From NCBI GenBank assembly GCA_020636105.1, contig JACJYL010000001.1:3596001-3660000 (forward strand): a DNA stretch of 64,000 nucleotides, in the 5' to 3' direction. The notes beneath the pieces are model-generated. The model saw nothing but the letters and a program-made list of their open reading frames with translations, did no database searches and had not been told where the DNA came from. This DNA comes from Lewinellaceae bacterium. Lineage in GTDB: Bacteria; Bacteroidota; Bacteroidia; Chitinophagales; Saprospiraceae. Of the stretch, positions 14,507-24,253 are shown piece by piece. The position numbers and the translations under genes were made by a program. Every line of letters starts with the position of its first letter. Positions within the stretch are counted from its first letter, which is position 1.

Positions 14507-17035
14507 TTATTCCGGTTCAAATCCAAGGATGATACTGAATTTACCGGCAGCTTTGAATTTACTTCCGTCAACCGCGGTTTCGAGATCCTTATCAAAACCG
14601 AATCCATAATCGAATCCAAGCAAGCCAAACATCGGCAGGAAGACGCGAAGTCCCACTCCTGCAGAACGCTTGATATCAAAAGGATTGAAATCACGGATGC
14701 TTCTCCAGGAATTACCTCCCTGGGCAAAAGCCAGCACATAAATGGTTGAACTTGGGTTAAGAGAAATGGGGTAACGCAATTCCACCGTAAATTTATCAAA
14801 CAAGGGCGTTGCCGCGCTTTGACCATTCAGCTGGTTATTTTCCAGGTCGGTGATTTCATACCCTCTAAGAGAAATGATATCCACCCCGGTAAAAGAGAAC
14901 TGCTGGTTGTTGATCCCGTCTCCACCGATCTGGAACCTTTCAAAAGGCGAGGTACCCAGCACTGAATTGTATTTTCCGAGGAATCCAAACTTCATGGATG
15001 CCTTGATCACGAATTTTTCTCCGAGGGGCGCATACCAGTCGGCATTGATACGCCATTTGTGGTATTCCAGCCATTTGAATCTTTCGGTAGCAGGAAGATC
15101 AGCGTAATTCTTGTCGCTAAACAAAGAATAAGGAGGGGTAAACTGCAAAGAAACAGAGAACGTAGATCCTTCTCTTGGAAAAATCGGGTCATTGACGGTC
15201 GTTCTTGCAAGGGTTTGAGTGATGCTGAAGTTATTGAAATTACCTTCAGAAACATATTCCCCTTCATCCGTGGTAAATCCACCGAAGTAGTTGTTCAGTT
15301 TGATGGTCTGAATATTGATGGCTGTACTGGACACGAAGTTATCATCCGGCCAGCTCAGTCGGGTACCCAGACTTACACTTCCATTGAGGATTTCAAAACT
15401 GCCGTAGGTGGAAAGGCCTTTAGTACCCCGGGTAATCTTGTTGTAATACCCGCCAACCGTCAGGGAGTTCGGTTTTTTGCCTCCTAACCACGGTTCTGTA
15501 AATGAAATATTATACGATTGATAAAAACGTCCATTGGATTGTGCCCTCAGCGACAGACGTTGTCCATCCCCCATTGGCACAGGGCGCCAGGCATTCTTTT
15601 TAAACATATTGCGCAAGGCAAAATTGTTGAAAGACACCCCAAGCGTACCGATGACCCCCTGGTAACCTCCCCAACCTGCTGACAATTCGAGCTGATCGGA
15701 AGGCCTTTCTTCGAGGCTGTATTCAATGTCCACGGTTCCTCGCTGAGGATTTACCGGAGTATTGATGCCAAGCGTTTCCGGGTTAAAGTATCCCAGGTTC
15801 ATGATTTGGCGCTGGGAACGGATGATGTCCGTTCGGCTGAACTTCTGCCCGGGCAGGGTTCTCAATTCACGGCGGATGACGTGCTCATGCGTACGATCAT
15901 TACCTTTGATGACTACCTTATCAATGGTGGCCTGGGGGCCTTCAAATATCCTGATTTCCAGGTCGATGGAATCTCCTTCGATGGCGACCTCTACAGGATC
16001 TACCTGGAAAAACAGGTAACCGTCGTCCATATACAAAGTACTCACATCACGTCCATCCTGGCTAAAACTCAACCGATTGTTAAGCAATTCCTGGTTATAA
16101 ATATCTCCTGAATTGATGCCCAGGATCTGGTCAAGCTTTTCGGAATCATGGATGGAGTTACCCTTCCATGCGATATTCCTGAAGTGGTAACGGTTGCCTT
16201 CTTCGATATTGAGCTTCAGGACCAACTGCCCTTTGTCATTACGCCACATGGAATCACTGAGGATGCGAGCATCCCTGTACCCTATGGTATTGTAATGCGC
16301 AATGATGCTGTTTTTATCCGCCTGGTAGTCGTGTTTGATAAATTTTGAAGAGGAAAAAATACGCTTTTTCCATTTGGTCTCCTTCATTTGTTTGCGGAGT
16401 TTCCTCGGGCTCATATTTTCATTCCCCTCAAAGATAATGTCCGCAATTTTCACTCTGGGGCCCCGGTCCACGTTAAACGTCAATCCGACCGCATTGATCC
16501 TTGAGGTATCCTTGAATTCATCAACAGTGACCGCGGCATCAAGAAAACCTTTGCCAATAAAATACTTCTCAATAGCCTCTGCCGCATTGGCTTTGACGTT
16601 TTCGGTCACAATTCCCCCTTTGAGTACGAATTTATTGACTTCATCATTCAGGTCGTCATGTTTGGACTTTTTCACGCCTTTGAATGAATGTTTTGACAAA
16701 CGGGGGCGCTCAACCACGAGTATCTCCAAAAAGATCACATCACCGATGGTTTTTTCTTTAAGAATCTGTACATCGGTAAACAACCTCAGTTTCCATAATT
16801 TTTTTATCGCCTGTGGGATATCGGGACCCGGTACGCGGATTTTATCCCCCACTTTCAACCCTGACACCCCGATTACCGCATTGTCATCACTATATTCAGC
16901 TCCTGTTACCTTAATGCCTCCGATTTCAAACTCTGTGGGCTCATCATACTCGTAAATCGGTGTTTCGTCTGTTGTCTGAGCAAATACTCCCGCAGACAGG
17001 GTGACAAAAAGGAGCGCAAAAATTACTATTCTCAT
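14507..17035 (-). CDS. bamA: BamA, outer-membrane protein assembly factor
   Basis: About 842 residues from the chosen ATG, which opens directly into a signal peptide (RIVIFALLFVTLSAGVFAQ). Residues 30-400 hold repeated POTRA-type units (for example ERPSDQLELSAGWGG marks the passage to the barrel), and the C-terminal half is a 16-stranded-type Omp85 barrel with the GLRVFLPMFGLLGFDYG signature region. BamA inserts beta-barrel proteins into the outer membrane and is essential. An upstream in-frame ATG would add 22 residues before the signal peptide and is unlikely. It follows uppS by about 75 bp and may share its transcript. A strong hairpin closes it. Confidence 0.95.
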   Translation of the reverse strand: MRIVIFALLFVTLSAGVFAQTTDETPIYEYDEPTEFEIGGIKVTGAEYSDDNAVIGVSGLKVGDKIRVPGPDIPQAIKKLWKLRLFTDVQILKEKTIGDVIFLEILVVERPRLSKHSFKGVKKSKHDDLNDEVNKFVLKGGIVTENVKANAAEAIEKYFIGKGFLDAAVTVDEFKDTSRINAVGLTFNVDRGPRVKIADIIFEGNENMSPRKLRKQMKETKWKKRIFSSSKFIKHDYQADKNSIIAHYNTIGYRDARILSDSMWRNDKGQLVLKLNIEEGNRYHFRNIAWKGNSIHDSEKLDQILGINSGDIYNQELLNNRLSFSQDGRDVSTLYMDDGYLFFQVDPVEVAIEGDSIDLEIRIFEGPQATIDKVVIKGNDRTHEHVIRRELRTLPGQKFSRTDIIRSQRQIMNLGYFNPETLGINTPVNPQRGTVDIEYSLEERPSDQLELSAGWGGYQGVIGTLGVSFNNFALRNMFKKNAWRPVPMGDGQRLSLRAQSNGRFYQSYNISFTEPWLGGKKPNSLTVGGYYNKITRGTKGLSTYGSFEILNGSVSLGTRLSWPDDNFVSSTAINIQTIKLNNYFGGFTTDEGEYVSEGNFNNFSITQTLARTTVNDPIFPREGSTFSVSLQFTPPYSLFSDKNYADLPATERFKWLEYHKWRINADWYAPLGEKFVIKASMKFGFLGKYNSVLGTSPFERFQIGGDGINNQQFSFTGVDIISLRGYEITDLENNQLNGQSAATPLFDKFTVELRYPISLNPSSTIYVLAFAQGGNSWRSIRDFNPFDIKRSAGVGLRVFLPMFGLLGFDYGFGFDKDLETAVDGSKFKAAGKFSIILGFEPE

Positions 17036-17110
17036 ATAATTCTTTAAACTTTTAATAAAATAGAGGCAGTTATCAATCAATAGGTTGTATGTATCTGCCA
17101 TCCTTCCAAA

Positions 17111-17854
17111 CTAAGTTTTGAGTTGTTCGCTGGTTTTTCCAAACCTGCGTTCTCTGTTTTGAAACTCAATAATGGCTTTGTAAAATTTTTCTTTATCAAA
17201 ATCAGGCCAGTAAACGGGAGTAAAATACAATTCAGCGTAAGCTATTTGCCAAAGGAGAAAATTACTTAGCCTGGTTTCTCCGCTGGTCCGAATGAGCAAT
17301 TCAGGATCAGGAATACCTTGAGTACTGAGTGCGTTGTTAAAAATATTTTCGTCAATATCGTCGGGTTCCAGCTTTCCGTCCCTGGTCTTCATGGCAATAG
17401 CTTTGGTCGCCTCAAGGATTTCCCATTTTGCGCTGTAGTTGAGCGCTAAAACGAGCGTCATCCTGTTATTATTTTTAGTAGACTCAATGCCCTCCCGCAA
17501 AGCTTTTAAAGTTTTAGGAGGCAGCCGTTCCAGGTCTCCAATAGCCTGTAGTTTAATATTGTTCTTATTGAGGGTTTTTACTTCATTGTGGAGCGTATCC
17601 ACCAGCAGTTTCATCAATGCCCCCACCTCATATTTGGGCCGTTTCCAGTTTTCGGTGGAAAATGCATATAGTGTAAGGTATTTTATACCAATCTCAGCAG
17701 CAGCCTCGGTGGCTTCCCGAACTGCTTTAACACCATTGCGGTGTCCAAAGACCCTCGGCATATTATGTTCTTTTGCCCAACGGCCATTCCCGTCCATTAT
17801 TATGGCAATATGCTGAGGCAGTCTTTCAACGTCTATCTGAGATCGTAAATCCAT
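17111..17854 (-). CDS. uppS: Isoprenyl transferase (undecaprenyl diphosphate synthase)
   Basis: A 247-residue protein with the cis-prenyltransferase signature IAIIMDGNGRWAKEH (catalytic Asp21), then FGHRNGV, the ENWKRP segment and the C-terminal RTSGETRLSNFLLWQ. It makes the C55 carrier diphosphate from isopentenyl diphosphate for peptidoglycan and surface glycans. This links it to uppP, the flippase and the ligase in the same window. Length and motifs are normal. The gene is divergent from fabH and has a perfect -7 box. Confidence 0.96.
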   Translation of the reverse strand: MDLRSQIDVERLPQHIAIIMDGNGRWAKEHNMPRVFGHRNGVKAVREATEAAAEIGIKYLTLYAFSTENWKRPKYEVGALMKLLVDTLHNEVKTLNKNNIKLQAIGDLERLPPKTLKALREGIESTKNNNRMTLVLALNYSAKWEILEATKAIAMKTRDGKLEPDDIDENIFNNALSTQGIPDPELLIRTSGETRLSNFLLWQIAYAELYFTPVYWPDFDKEKFYKAIIEFQNRERRFGKTSEQLKT

Positions 17855-17885
17855 ATATAAAAAATACCGCCCTCAAAAAATCGTA

Positions 17886-17893
17886 CAAAGCTA
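17886..17893 (-). promoter_or_regulatory. -7 promoter box for uppS
   Basis: TAGCTTTG on the minus strand is a perfect TAnnTTTG match, 32 bp before the ATG of uppS. No TTG was found at the expected -33 distance. It would serve uppS and perhaps bamA. Confidence 0.55.
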
Positions 17894-18012
17894 CGAAAAG
17901 ATAGGAAACTGTCAGGATAATTTTCAATTTCTCGAAGACAAATGCAAATTTTAAGGATTCAAGAAAGTTTTTTCATACCTTGCGGCCAATTTTGTAAAAT
18001 AATCAATTGACA

Positions 18013-18996
18013 ATGATCCGAGCAGCAATAACCGGAGTTCATGGATACGTTCCTGAATATGTTTTGACCAATCAGGAACTGGAAACCATCGTTGAAACCA
18101 GTGATGAATGGATCACTACAAGAACCGGAATAAAAGAACGAAGAATACTCAAAGGCGAAGGTCAGGGGACATCAGTCATGGGCATTGAGGCCGCAAAAGG
18201 GCTACTGGAAAAAACGGGCACACATCCTGAGGACATTGAATTGGTCATTTGTGCTACCGTCACCCCCGATATGATTTTCCCCGATACGGCCAATGTCATC
18301 TCTTACGCAGTAGGAATGAAAAACGCCTTTACTTTTGACCTGAGTGCTGCCTGCTCCGGTTTTCTTTTTGGGTTGGAAACAGGCGCTAATTTCATCGCTT
18401 CGGGCAGATATAAAAAGGTTATGGTGATCGGAGCCGACAAGATGTCTTCCATCATTGATTATACAGATAGAACGACTTGTGTGATTTTCGGGGATGGTGC
18501 AGGAGCAGTCCTGCTGGAACCCAGCAAAGATGAGAACGGCGTGATGGATGCCATCCTTCAAAGTGACGGCCTCGGCGAAAAATATTTAAAACAGAAAGCG
18601 GGAGGATCACGGTATCCTGCGACGACGGATACGGTTCTTGCACGTGAACATTTCATTCAGCAGGAAGGCGGTCCCGTTTTCAAGGCCGCAGTAAAAGGCA
18701 TGTCGGATGTAGTGACAAGGATTATGGCAAAACATGAACTTGAGGAAAAGGATGTTCAGTGGCTAGTGCCTCACCAGGCCAACCATCGTATTATTGAGAC
18801 GGTTTCCAAAATGGCTGATTTCCCTATGGAAAAAGTCATGGTAAACATCCATAAATACGGAAATACCACGGCAGCTACTCTTCCTCTTTGCCTTTGGGAT
18901 TACGAAAATCAGCTAAAAAAAGGAGACAATATCATCCTCACTGCCTTTGGAGGCGGCTTCACCTGGGGAGCAGTTTATATTAAATGGGCAATTTAA
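18013..18996 (+). CDS. fabH: 3-oxoacyl-ACP synthase III (KAS III)
   Basis: About 327 residues from the ATG (a TTG two codons upstream is less likely). The FabH triad is intact: Cys114 in LSAACSGF, His254 in VPHQANHR and Asn284 in KYGNTTAAT, with the GGGFTWGA C-terminal motif. It condenses acetyl-CoA (or a branched starter) with malonyl-ACP to start fatty acid synthesis in the cytoplasm. It heads a run with efp, accB and accC, placing malonyl-CoA supply and its first use together. Confidence 0.96.
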   Translation: MIRAAITGVHGYVPEYVLTNQELETIVETSDEWITTRTGIKERRILKGEGQGTSVMGIEAAKGLLEKTGTHPEDIELVICATVTPDMIFPDTANVISYAVGMKNAFTFDLSAACSGFLFGLETGANFIASGRYKKVMVIGADKMSSIIDYTDRTTCVIFGDGAGAVLLEPSKDENGVMDAILQSDGLGEKYLKQKAGGSRYPATTDTVLAREHFIQQEGGPVFKAAVKGMSDVVTRIMAKHELEEKDVQWLVPHQANHRIIETVSKMADFPMEKVMVNIHKYGNTTAATLPLCLWDYENQLKKGDNIILTAFGGGFTWGAVYIKWAI

Positions 18997-19002
18997 TTTT
19001 TG

Positions 19003-19010
19003 TATCTTTG
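19003..19010 (+). promoter_or_regulatory. -7 promoter box for efp
   Basis: TATCTTTG, followed by CACC, is a textbook Bacteroidota -7 element and lies just after the fabH stop. It implies an efp leader of about 118 nt. That leader contains an 8-bp hairpin CTGCATAA/TTATGCAG (19028-19054). Confidence 0.65.
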
Positions 19011-19027
19011 CACCGTTTTGAAAAAAT

Positions 19028-19054
19028 CTGCATAAATTAGATGAAATTATGCAG
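19028..19054 (+). promoter_or_regulatory. Hairpin in the efp leader
   Basis: Inverted repeat CTGCATAA (19028-19035) / TTATGCAG (19047-19054) in the presumed 5' leader. The overlapping CATAATTTATG could pair with the left arm instead. No known riboswitch class was recognised. Confidence 0.35.
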
Positions 19055-19135
19055 CATAATTTATGTAATGACCGGGTAAATTAAGCCAAAACAATCCATA
19101 ATTTATCCGCTTAATTTTTAAAAGGATTATTTAAA

Positions 19136-19702
19136 ATGGCATCAACTTCTGACATCCGTAAAGGATTGTGTATCGAATTTAACAACGATACTTTTACCAT
19201 TGTGGAATTCCAACACGTAAAACCAGGAAAAGGTAACGCTTTTGTCCGTACTAAACTCAAGAGCCTTACCACAGGAAGAGTCATTGAAAACACTTTTCCT
19301 GCCGGACACAAAATAAATGATATCCGAGTAGAAAGACGTCAGTATCAATTCCTGTATGCTGATGAAATGGGTTACCATTTCATGAATACGGAGACCTACG
19401 AACAGGTGAATCTTTTGGAAGCGATGATCGAAAATGCGCCATTACTTAAGGAAGGTACGATGGTTGACATTCTTTTCCATGCTGATAATGAGACCGCACT
19501 GACGCTCGAAATGCCCCAATATATTGAGCTTGAAATAACCTATACAGAACCCGGAGCCAAAGGAAACACCGCAACTAACGCACAAAAAAGCGCCACGGTA
19601 GAAACAGGTGCTGAAATTCGTGTACCTTTGTTTATAAATGTAGGAGATTGGGTTAAAGTTGACACCGCAACCGGATCTTACGTCGAACGTGTAAAAAAGT
19701 AG
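19136..19702 (+). CDS. efp: Translation elongation factor P
   Basis: A 188-residue protein with three beta-rich domains. The loop KPGKGNAF carries Lys32 at its tip, the usual position for post-translational modification, and the C-terminal domain has the VPLFINVGDWVKVDT stretch typical of EF-P. It relieves ribosome stalling at proline runs. It lies between fabH and accB, with accB starting four bases after its stop. The modifying enzymes are not encoded in this window. Confidence 0.96.
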   Translation: MASTSDIRKGLCIEFNNDTFTIVEFQHVKPGKGNAFVRTKLKSLTTGRVIENTFPAGHKINDIRVERRQYQFLYADEMGYHFMNTETYEQVNLLEAMIENAPLLKEGTMVDILFHADNETALTLEMPQYIELEITYTEPGAKGNTATNAQKSATVETGAEIRVPLFINVGDWVKVDTATGSYVERVKK

Positions 19703-19706
19703 TAAC

Positions 19707-20210
19707 ATGACTTTTAAAGAGATTCAAGAGCTGATCAAACAACTGAGCAAATCAAATCTTTCGGAATTTAAATTGAGAGATGGAGATTTCGAAATTTCAG
19801 TTAGGACCAAGCACTTCAACAAGCAAAACGCAAAAGCACAACTCATTTCTTCTCAGGCTATTATGCCCTCGGCACCGGCTTTATCTGCTGCCCCTGTGGC
19901 GGCTCCGGCCAGGCCTTCAGGAGATACTACTGGTGAAGCAGCTGCGACACAAAATCAAATGGATGGAAATTACCTGGAGGTAAAATCCCCAATGGTTGGT
20001 ACATTTTATCGTTCTCCCTCACCGGATAAACCCCCATATGTAAAAGTTGGGGATTCAATAGAAAAAGGCAGTGCTGTTTGTATCATCGAAGCCATGAAAC
20101 TTTTCAACGAAATAGAATCTGAAATTGGAGGAAAGATCGTAAAAGTTATGGTGGAGGATGCCCAGCCCGTAGAATACGACCAGGTTCTTTTCCTAGTTGA
20201 TCCGAGTTAA
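19707..20210 (+). CDS. accB: Biotin carboxyl carrier protein of acetyl-CoA carboxylase
   Basis: A 167-residue protein with the usual layout: a charged N-terminal region, an Ala/Pro-rich linker (about residues 50-82) and a C-terminal biotinyl domain. The domain has the EAMKLFNE motif, with Lys132 as the biotinylation site. It carries carboxybiotin between AccC and the carboxyltransferase to make malonyl-CoA. It starts directly after efp and precedes accC. The carboxyltransferase genes are not in the window. Confidence 0.96.
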   Translation: MTFKEIQELIKQLSKSNLSEFKLRDGDFEISVRTKHFNKQNAKAQLISSQAIMPSAPALSAAPVAAPARPSGDTTGEAAATQNQMDGNYLEVKSPMVGTFYRSPSPDKPPYVKVGDSIEKGSAVCIIEAMKLFNEIESEIGGKIVKVMVEDAQPVEYDQVLFLVDPS

Positions 20211-20319
20211 AATAAAGACTAAAGTTTATCGGCTGGACCACATTGCATTTTTCACTTGAATTGCTATCAGTCACGAGTACTTTATGCTTTAATCTTTAAA
20301 AATTAAACTAACCTAGAGT

Positions 20320-21666
20320 ATGTTCAAAAAAATACTCATAGCCAACAGGGGCGAAGTAGCGCTGCGTGTCATCAGGACCTGCCGTGAAATGGGCATTAAA
20401 ACTGTGGCCGTTTATTCCACGGCTGACAGGGAAAGCCTTCACGTACGCTTTGCAGACGAAGCCGTTTGTATTGGCCCTCCTTCTTCTGCAGATTCTTATT
20501 TGCACATTCCCAAGATCATGGCTGCCGTAGAAATCACCAACGCCGATGCCGTGCATCCAGGGTATGGGTTTCTGGCTGAAAACGCTGATTTTGCCGAAGT
20601 TTGTAAAGAATATGGTATAAAATTTATCGGCCCCACGCCCGAACAGATGCGTAAAATGGGCGATAAAATCACGGCCAAAGAAACCATGATCAAAGCCGGT
20701 GTTCCCGTAGTGCCCGGTTCCGGTGGATTGCTCAAAGATGCCAAACAAGGATTAGAGGTTGCCAAAAAAATCGGCTATCCTGTAATTCTTAAAGCTACCG
20801 CCGGGGGAGGTGGCCGTGGGATGCGTATTGTCAGAAATGAAGAGAGTTTTGAACAAAATTACAATATGTGTCAACAGGAAGCAAAAGCAGCCTTTGGCAA
20901 CGATGGTATTTACTGTGAAAAATTCGTGGAAGAGCCCCACCATATAGAATTTCAGATCGCTGGTGACCAATACGGGAAAGTGATCCACCTTTCTGAACGT
21001 GACTGCTCCATTCAACGCCGTCACCAAAAACTTATCGAAGAAAGCCCTTCTCCGTTCATGGACGAGGAACTTCGTAAAAAAATGGGCGATGCTGCCGTAA
21101 AAGCTGGAGAATCGATCAAATATGAAGGTCTGGGAACCGTAGAGTTTCTGGTCGATAAACACCGGGATTTCTTCTTTATGGAAATGAATACCCGTATCCA
21201 GGTGGAACACCCCGTTACCGAGGAAGTCATCGACCACGACCTGATCAAGGAACAAATAAAAATTGCGGCCGGCGAGCCCATTACCGGCGAAAGCTACCTG
21301 CCGAAAGGACATGCCATGGAATGTCGTATCAATGCAGAAGATCCATTCAACGACTTCCGCCCAAGTCCCGGTAAAATACTTTCTTTTCACAGCTCCAAAG
21401 GGCACGGTGTCCGGGTGGATACCCATGTTTATACCGGCTATACGATTCCTCCCTATTACGACTCCATGATCGCGAAATTGATTTGTCGCGCCCATACAAG
21501 GGAAGATTGTATTAAAAAAATGGAAAGAGCCCTCGAAGAATTTATTATCGAAGGCGTCAAAACGACTGTACCCCTTCATAAATTAATTATGAAAGACGAA
21601 AGATTCAGGTCGGGCAAGTTCGATACTTCCTTCCTGAATGATTTTGAATTCAAAGAAGGTGAATAG
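20320..21666 (+). CDS. accC: Biotin carboxylase subunit of acetyl-CoA carboxylase
   Basis: A 448-residue ATP-grasp enzyme, normal length for AccC. Visible motifs are the N-terminal KILIANRGEVALRVIRT, the glycine-rich ATP loop KATAGGGGRGMRIV, and FFMEMNTRIQVEHPVTE with the catalytic Glu and Arg residues. It carboxylates biotin on AccB using ATP and bicarbonate. It follows accB after about 110 bp with no strong promoter seen. Its 3' end overlaps the start of the ABC exporter gene. Confidence 0.96.
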   Translation: MFKKILIANRGEVALRVIRTCREMGIKTVAVYSTADRESLHVRFADEAVCIGPPSSADSYLHIPKIMAAVEITNADAVHPGYGFLAENADFAEVCKEYGIKFIGPTPEQMRKMGDKITAKETMIKAGVPVVPGSGGLLKDAKQGLEVAKKIGYPVILKATAGGGGRGMRIVRNEESFEQNYNMCQQEAKAAFGNDGIYCEKFVEEPHHIEFQIAGDQYGKVIHLSERDCSIQRRHQKLIEESPSPFMDEELRKKMGDAAVKAGESIKYEGLGTVEFLVDKHRDFFFMEMNTRIQVEHPVTEEVIDHDLIKEQIKIAAGEPITGESYLPKGHAMECRINAEDPFNDFRPSPGKILSFHSSKGHGVRVDTHVYTGYTIPPYYDSMIAKLICRAHTREDCIKKMERALEEFIIEGVKTTVPLHKLIMKDERFRSGKFDTSFLNDFEFKEGE

Positions 21667-23479
21667 TTTTTGGCGACTTATCGGTAACCTCCGTAAATAC
21701 AAACTCAATGTAGGACTCAACATTATCAGTAATATTTTTACGGCTATTTTTACAGCGCTGAGTGCTCCTGTGATTATTCCGTTCTTTAATTTACTGCTCG
21801 GGCAAGAGGATCTGGTGACGGAAAAACCCGACCTCGAGACAGGCCTGGCTTCCTATTTACCTTATTTTAAGTACGAATTTAGCCAGCTCATCCTCGAAAG
21901 CAGGGACAAAGCCTTATTTTACGCTTGTCTCGTCATTGTCATGGTTTTCTTTCTCAAAAATGTTTTCCTGTATCTTTCGATGGTCTTCATGGCTCCTGTT
22001 CGGAATGGCGTAACACGTGACCTGCGCAGCCGCTTGTTCGATAAAATACTGAGCCTTCCCCTTGCCTTTTTCTCTGAGGAACGCAAAGGAGATATGATGT
22101 CGAGAATGTCTTCAGATGTTCAGGAAATTGAAGCGAGTATCCTCAACGTTTTGGAAGTGATTTTCCGAGAACCACTGGTCATCCTGGGTTCATTGGTTTT
22201 TATGTTTTACGTGAGTACAGAGTTGACTATTTTTGTTTTCATTTTAATTTTGTTTACAGGGGTAGTGATCGGCGGCATTGGAAAATCCCTAAAGAAAACG
22301 TCTAATATAGTTCAGTCCAAACTGGGCGTTCTCGTCTCCATGACGGAAGAGGCATTGTCAGGACTTCGAATCATCAAAGGGTTTAATGCAGAAGGTTACC
22401 AAACCGGGAAATTTGGAAAGGAAAACGATGACTATCGCCACATTCTCACCCGGTTGTTATGGCGTCGCGACCTGGCCTCTCCTTTGTCCGAATTCCTGGG
22501 TATCTGTACGGCTGCTGTTCTGCTTTGGTATGGCTCAAAACTGGTCTTTGACGGTTCCCTGGATGCAACCACCTTTCTTGCTTTTTTCCTTGCTTTCTTT
22601 AACGTGATCAACCCCGCAAAGGCATTTTCCAAGGCTTATTACAACATACAAAAAGGGATCGCGGCTTTAAACCGGGTAGAGGAAATCATTTTTGCAGAAG
22701 AAGTTATCAAGGATGATCCGGAAGCATTGGTCATTCCATCATTTGAACAAGGTATCGAATACAAAAATGTCAGCTTTTCCTATAACTCGTCGGATGGCCC
22801 CGTAGTCAAAAATATTGATATAAAAGTTCCCAAAGGAAAGATTATCGCGCTCGTGGGTGCTTCAGGTGCCGGAAAATCGACCATCGTGGATCTGCTGCCC
22901 CGGTTTTATGATGTAAACGAAGGAGCCATCCTCATCGATGGGGTGGATATCAAAAAGTATAAAATAAAATCTTTAAGGGCACTCATGGGCATCGTTTCCC
23001 AGGAAGCGATTTTGTTCAATGATACCATTTACAACAATATCGTTTTCGGAAAGGAAGGGGTCAGCGAGGAAGAGGTATTCCGGGCCGCCCAAATCGCCCA
23101 CGCCCATGAATTCATTGTCCATACGGAAAATGGCTATCAGACCAATATCGGTGACCGCGGCAACAAATTGAGCGGTGGCCAGCGCCAGCGACTCACCATT
23201 GCCCGGGCCATTTTAAAAAATCCGGACATCCTCATCCTCGACGAGGCGACTTCCGCCCTGGATTCCGAATCTGAACGCCTTGTCCAGCAGGCTTTCCTGG
23301 AACTGATGAAAAACAGGACTTCCATCGTCATCGCACACCGGCTGTCCACCGTTCGGCATGCCGACGAGATTATCGTCATGAACGAAGGAAAGATCATCGA
23401 AAGAGGAACCCACGACGAATTGCTCGAACGCGGCAAGGAATACGCTAAACTCGTTAAACTTCAGGCTTTTGAAGAATAA
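21638..23479 (+). CDS. MsbA-type ABC exporter (fused permease and ATPase)
   Basis: A 613-residue half-transporter. The N-terminal half has six membrane segments (from about residue 25 to 330). The ATPase half carries Walker A LVGASGAGKST, signature LSGGQRQRLT, Walker B ILILDEATSALD and the H-loop IAHRLST. Such proteins dimerise and export lipids, lipid A or drugs. The ATG at 21638 lies inside accC with a 29-bp overlap; a GTG at 21659 is an alternative start. The overlap suggests translational coupling with fatty acid genes, consistent with but not proving a lipid substrate. Confidence 0.92.
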   Translation: MILNSKKVNSFWRLIGNLRKYKLNVGLNIISNIFTAIFTALSAPVIIPFFNLLLGQEDLVTEKPDLETGLASYLPYFKYEFSQLILESRDKALFYACLVIVMVFFLKNVFLYLSMVFMAPVRNGVTRDLRSRLFDKILSLPLAFFSEERKGDMMSRMSSDVQEIEASILNVLEVIFREPLVILGSLVFMFYVSTELTIFVFILILFTGVVIGGIGKSLKKTSNIVQSKLGVLVSMTEEALSGLRIIKGFNAEGYQTGKFGKENDDYRHILTRLLWRRDLASPLSEFLGICTAAVLLWYGSKLVFDGSLDATTFLAFFLAFFNVINPAKAFSKAYYNIQKGIAALNRVEEIIFAEEVIKDDPEALVIPSFEQGIEYKNVSFSYNSSDGPVVKNIDIKVPKGKIIALVGASGAGKSTIVDLLPRFYDVNEGAILIDGVDIKKYKIKSLRALMGIVSQEAILFNDTIYNNIVFGKEGVSEEEVFRAAQIAHAHEFIVHTENGYQTNIGDRGNKLSGGQRQRLTIARAILKNPDILILDEATSALDSESERLVQQAFLELMKNRTSIVIAHRLSTVRHADEIIVMNEGKIIERGTHDELLERGKEYAKLVKLQAFEE

Positions 23480-23502
23480 CTTTATTGTAAAAAATAAATG
23501 AA

Positions 23503-24120
23503 TCAAAGGGCATCAATATCCTTTCCTGTCAGGTCGCGGGTATGATTCGTGATCTTCTCGATGTCCCAATCCCACCATTTTAAAGCGAGCAGCTTTTCGA
23601 TCTTTTCTTCTGAAAATCTTTTTTTGATCTCTTTGGCAGGGTTGCCGCCTACGATGGAGTAAGGGGCCACGTCTTTGATCACCACCGAATGAGCCGCAAT
23701 AATAGCGCCATCCCCAATGGTTACCCCCGGCATAATGGTGGCTTTATAACCAATCCAGACATCGTTGCCCACCAGGGTGTCTCCTTTGACCGGATATTCC
23801 TTGCCCTCCATGGCGTTGGACCAGTCTTTTCCAAAAATAGCAAAAGGATAGGAGGAGATGGCATCCGTAAGGTGATTGGCGCCGTTCATAAAAAAAATGA
23901 CATCCGAAGCAATCATAGAGAACTTGCCGATGATGAGTTTGTCTCCCACAAAATCGAAATGATACTTTACATTTTTCTCAAAATTATGAACGTCTTCAAA
24001 ATCATCATAATAGGTGTAATCCCCCACTATGATGTTCGGGTTTTTGATGATGTTTTTCAGAAAACACAACCTGTCGTGGTGTTCCAACGGAAAAACGATG
24101 TTTTTATCAGGTATATTCAT
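23503..24120 (-). CDS. Hexapeptide-repeat O-acetyltransferase (CatB/Vat-like)
   Basis: A 205-residue left-handed beta-helix protein. Repeats such as VGNDVWIGYKATIMPGV and IGDGAIIAAHSVVIKDV lead to YSIVGGNPAKEIKKRF, and HLTDAISSYPF resembles the active-site loop of the xenobiotic acetyltransferase family. Such enzymes acetylate small hydroxylated substrates, including streptogramin or chloramphenicol in resistance members. Many chromosomal relatives act on sugars or unknown compounds, so no resistance claim is made. It is convergent with the ABC exporter and stands alone. Confidence 0.87.
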   Translation of the reverse strand: MNIPDKNIVFPLEHHDRLCFLKNIIKNPNIIVGDYTYYDDFEDVHNFEKNVKYHFDFVGDKLIIGKFSMIASDVIFFMNGANHLTDAISSYPFAIFGKDWSNAMEGKEYPVKGDTLVGNDVWIGYKATIMPGVTIGDGAIIAAHSVVIKDVAPYSIVGGNPAKEIKKRFSEEKIEKLLALKWWDWDIEKITNHTRDLTGKDIDAL

Positions 24121-24253
24121 TGTCTGTTTTTTCTACGTAAAAATAATCGCATTCAATAAGATTTCGCTTGCCCAGTGCTTTTGCGCGGGGTGTAAAATAT
24201 CATCAAGAACCCAGGCCTAATTGGTTTTGTACATTTAACTGCCGAATATAATC

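Noticed and set aside
23503..24120. Antibiotic-resistance acetyltransferase
   Set aside because: The fold fits, but substrate residues cannot be judged and the context is not a resistance island.
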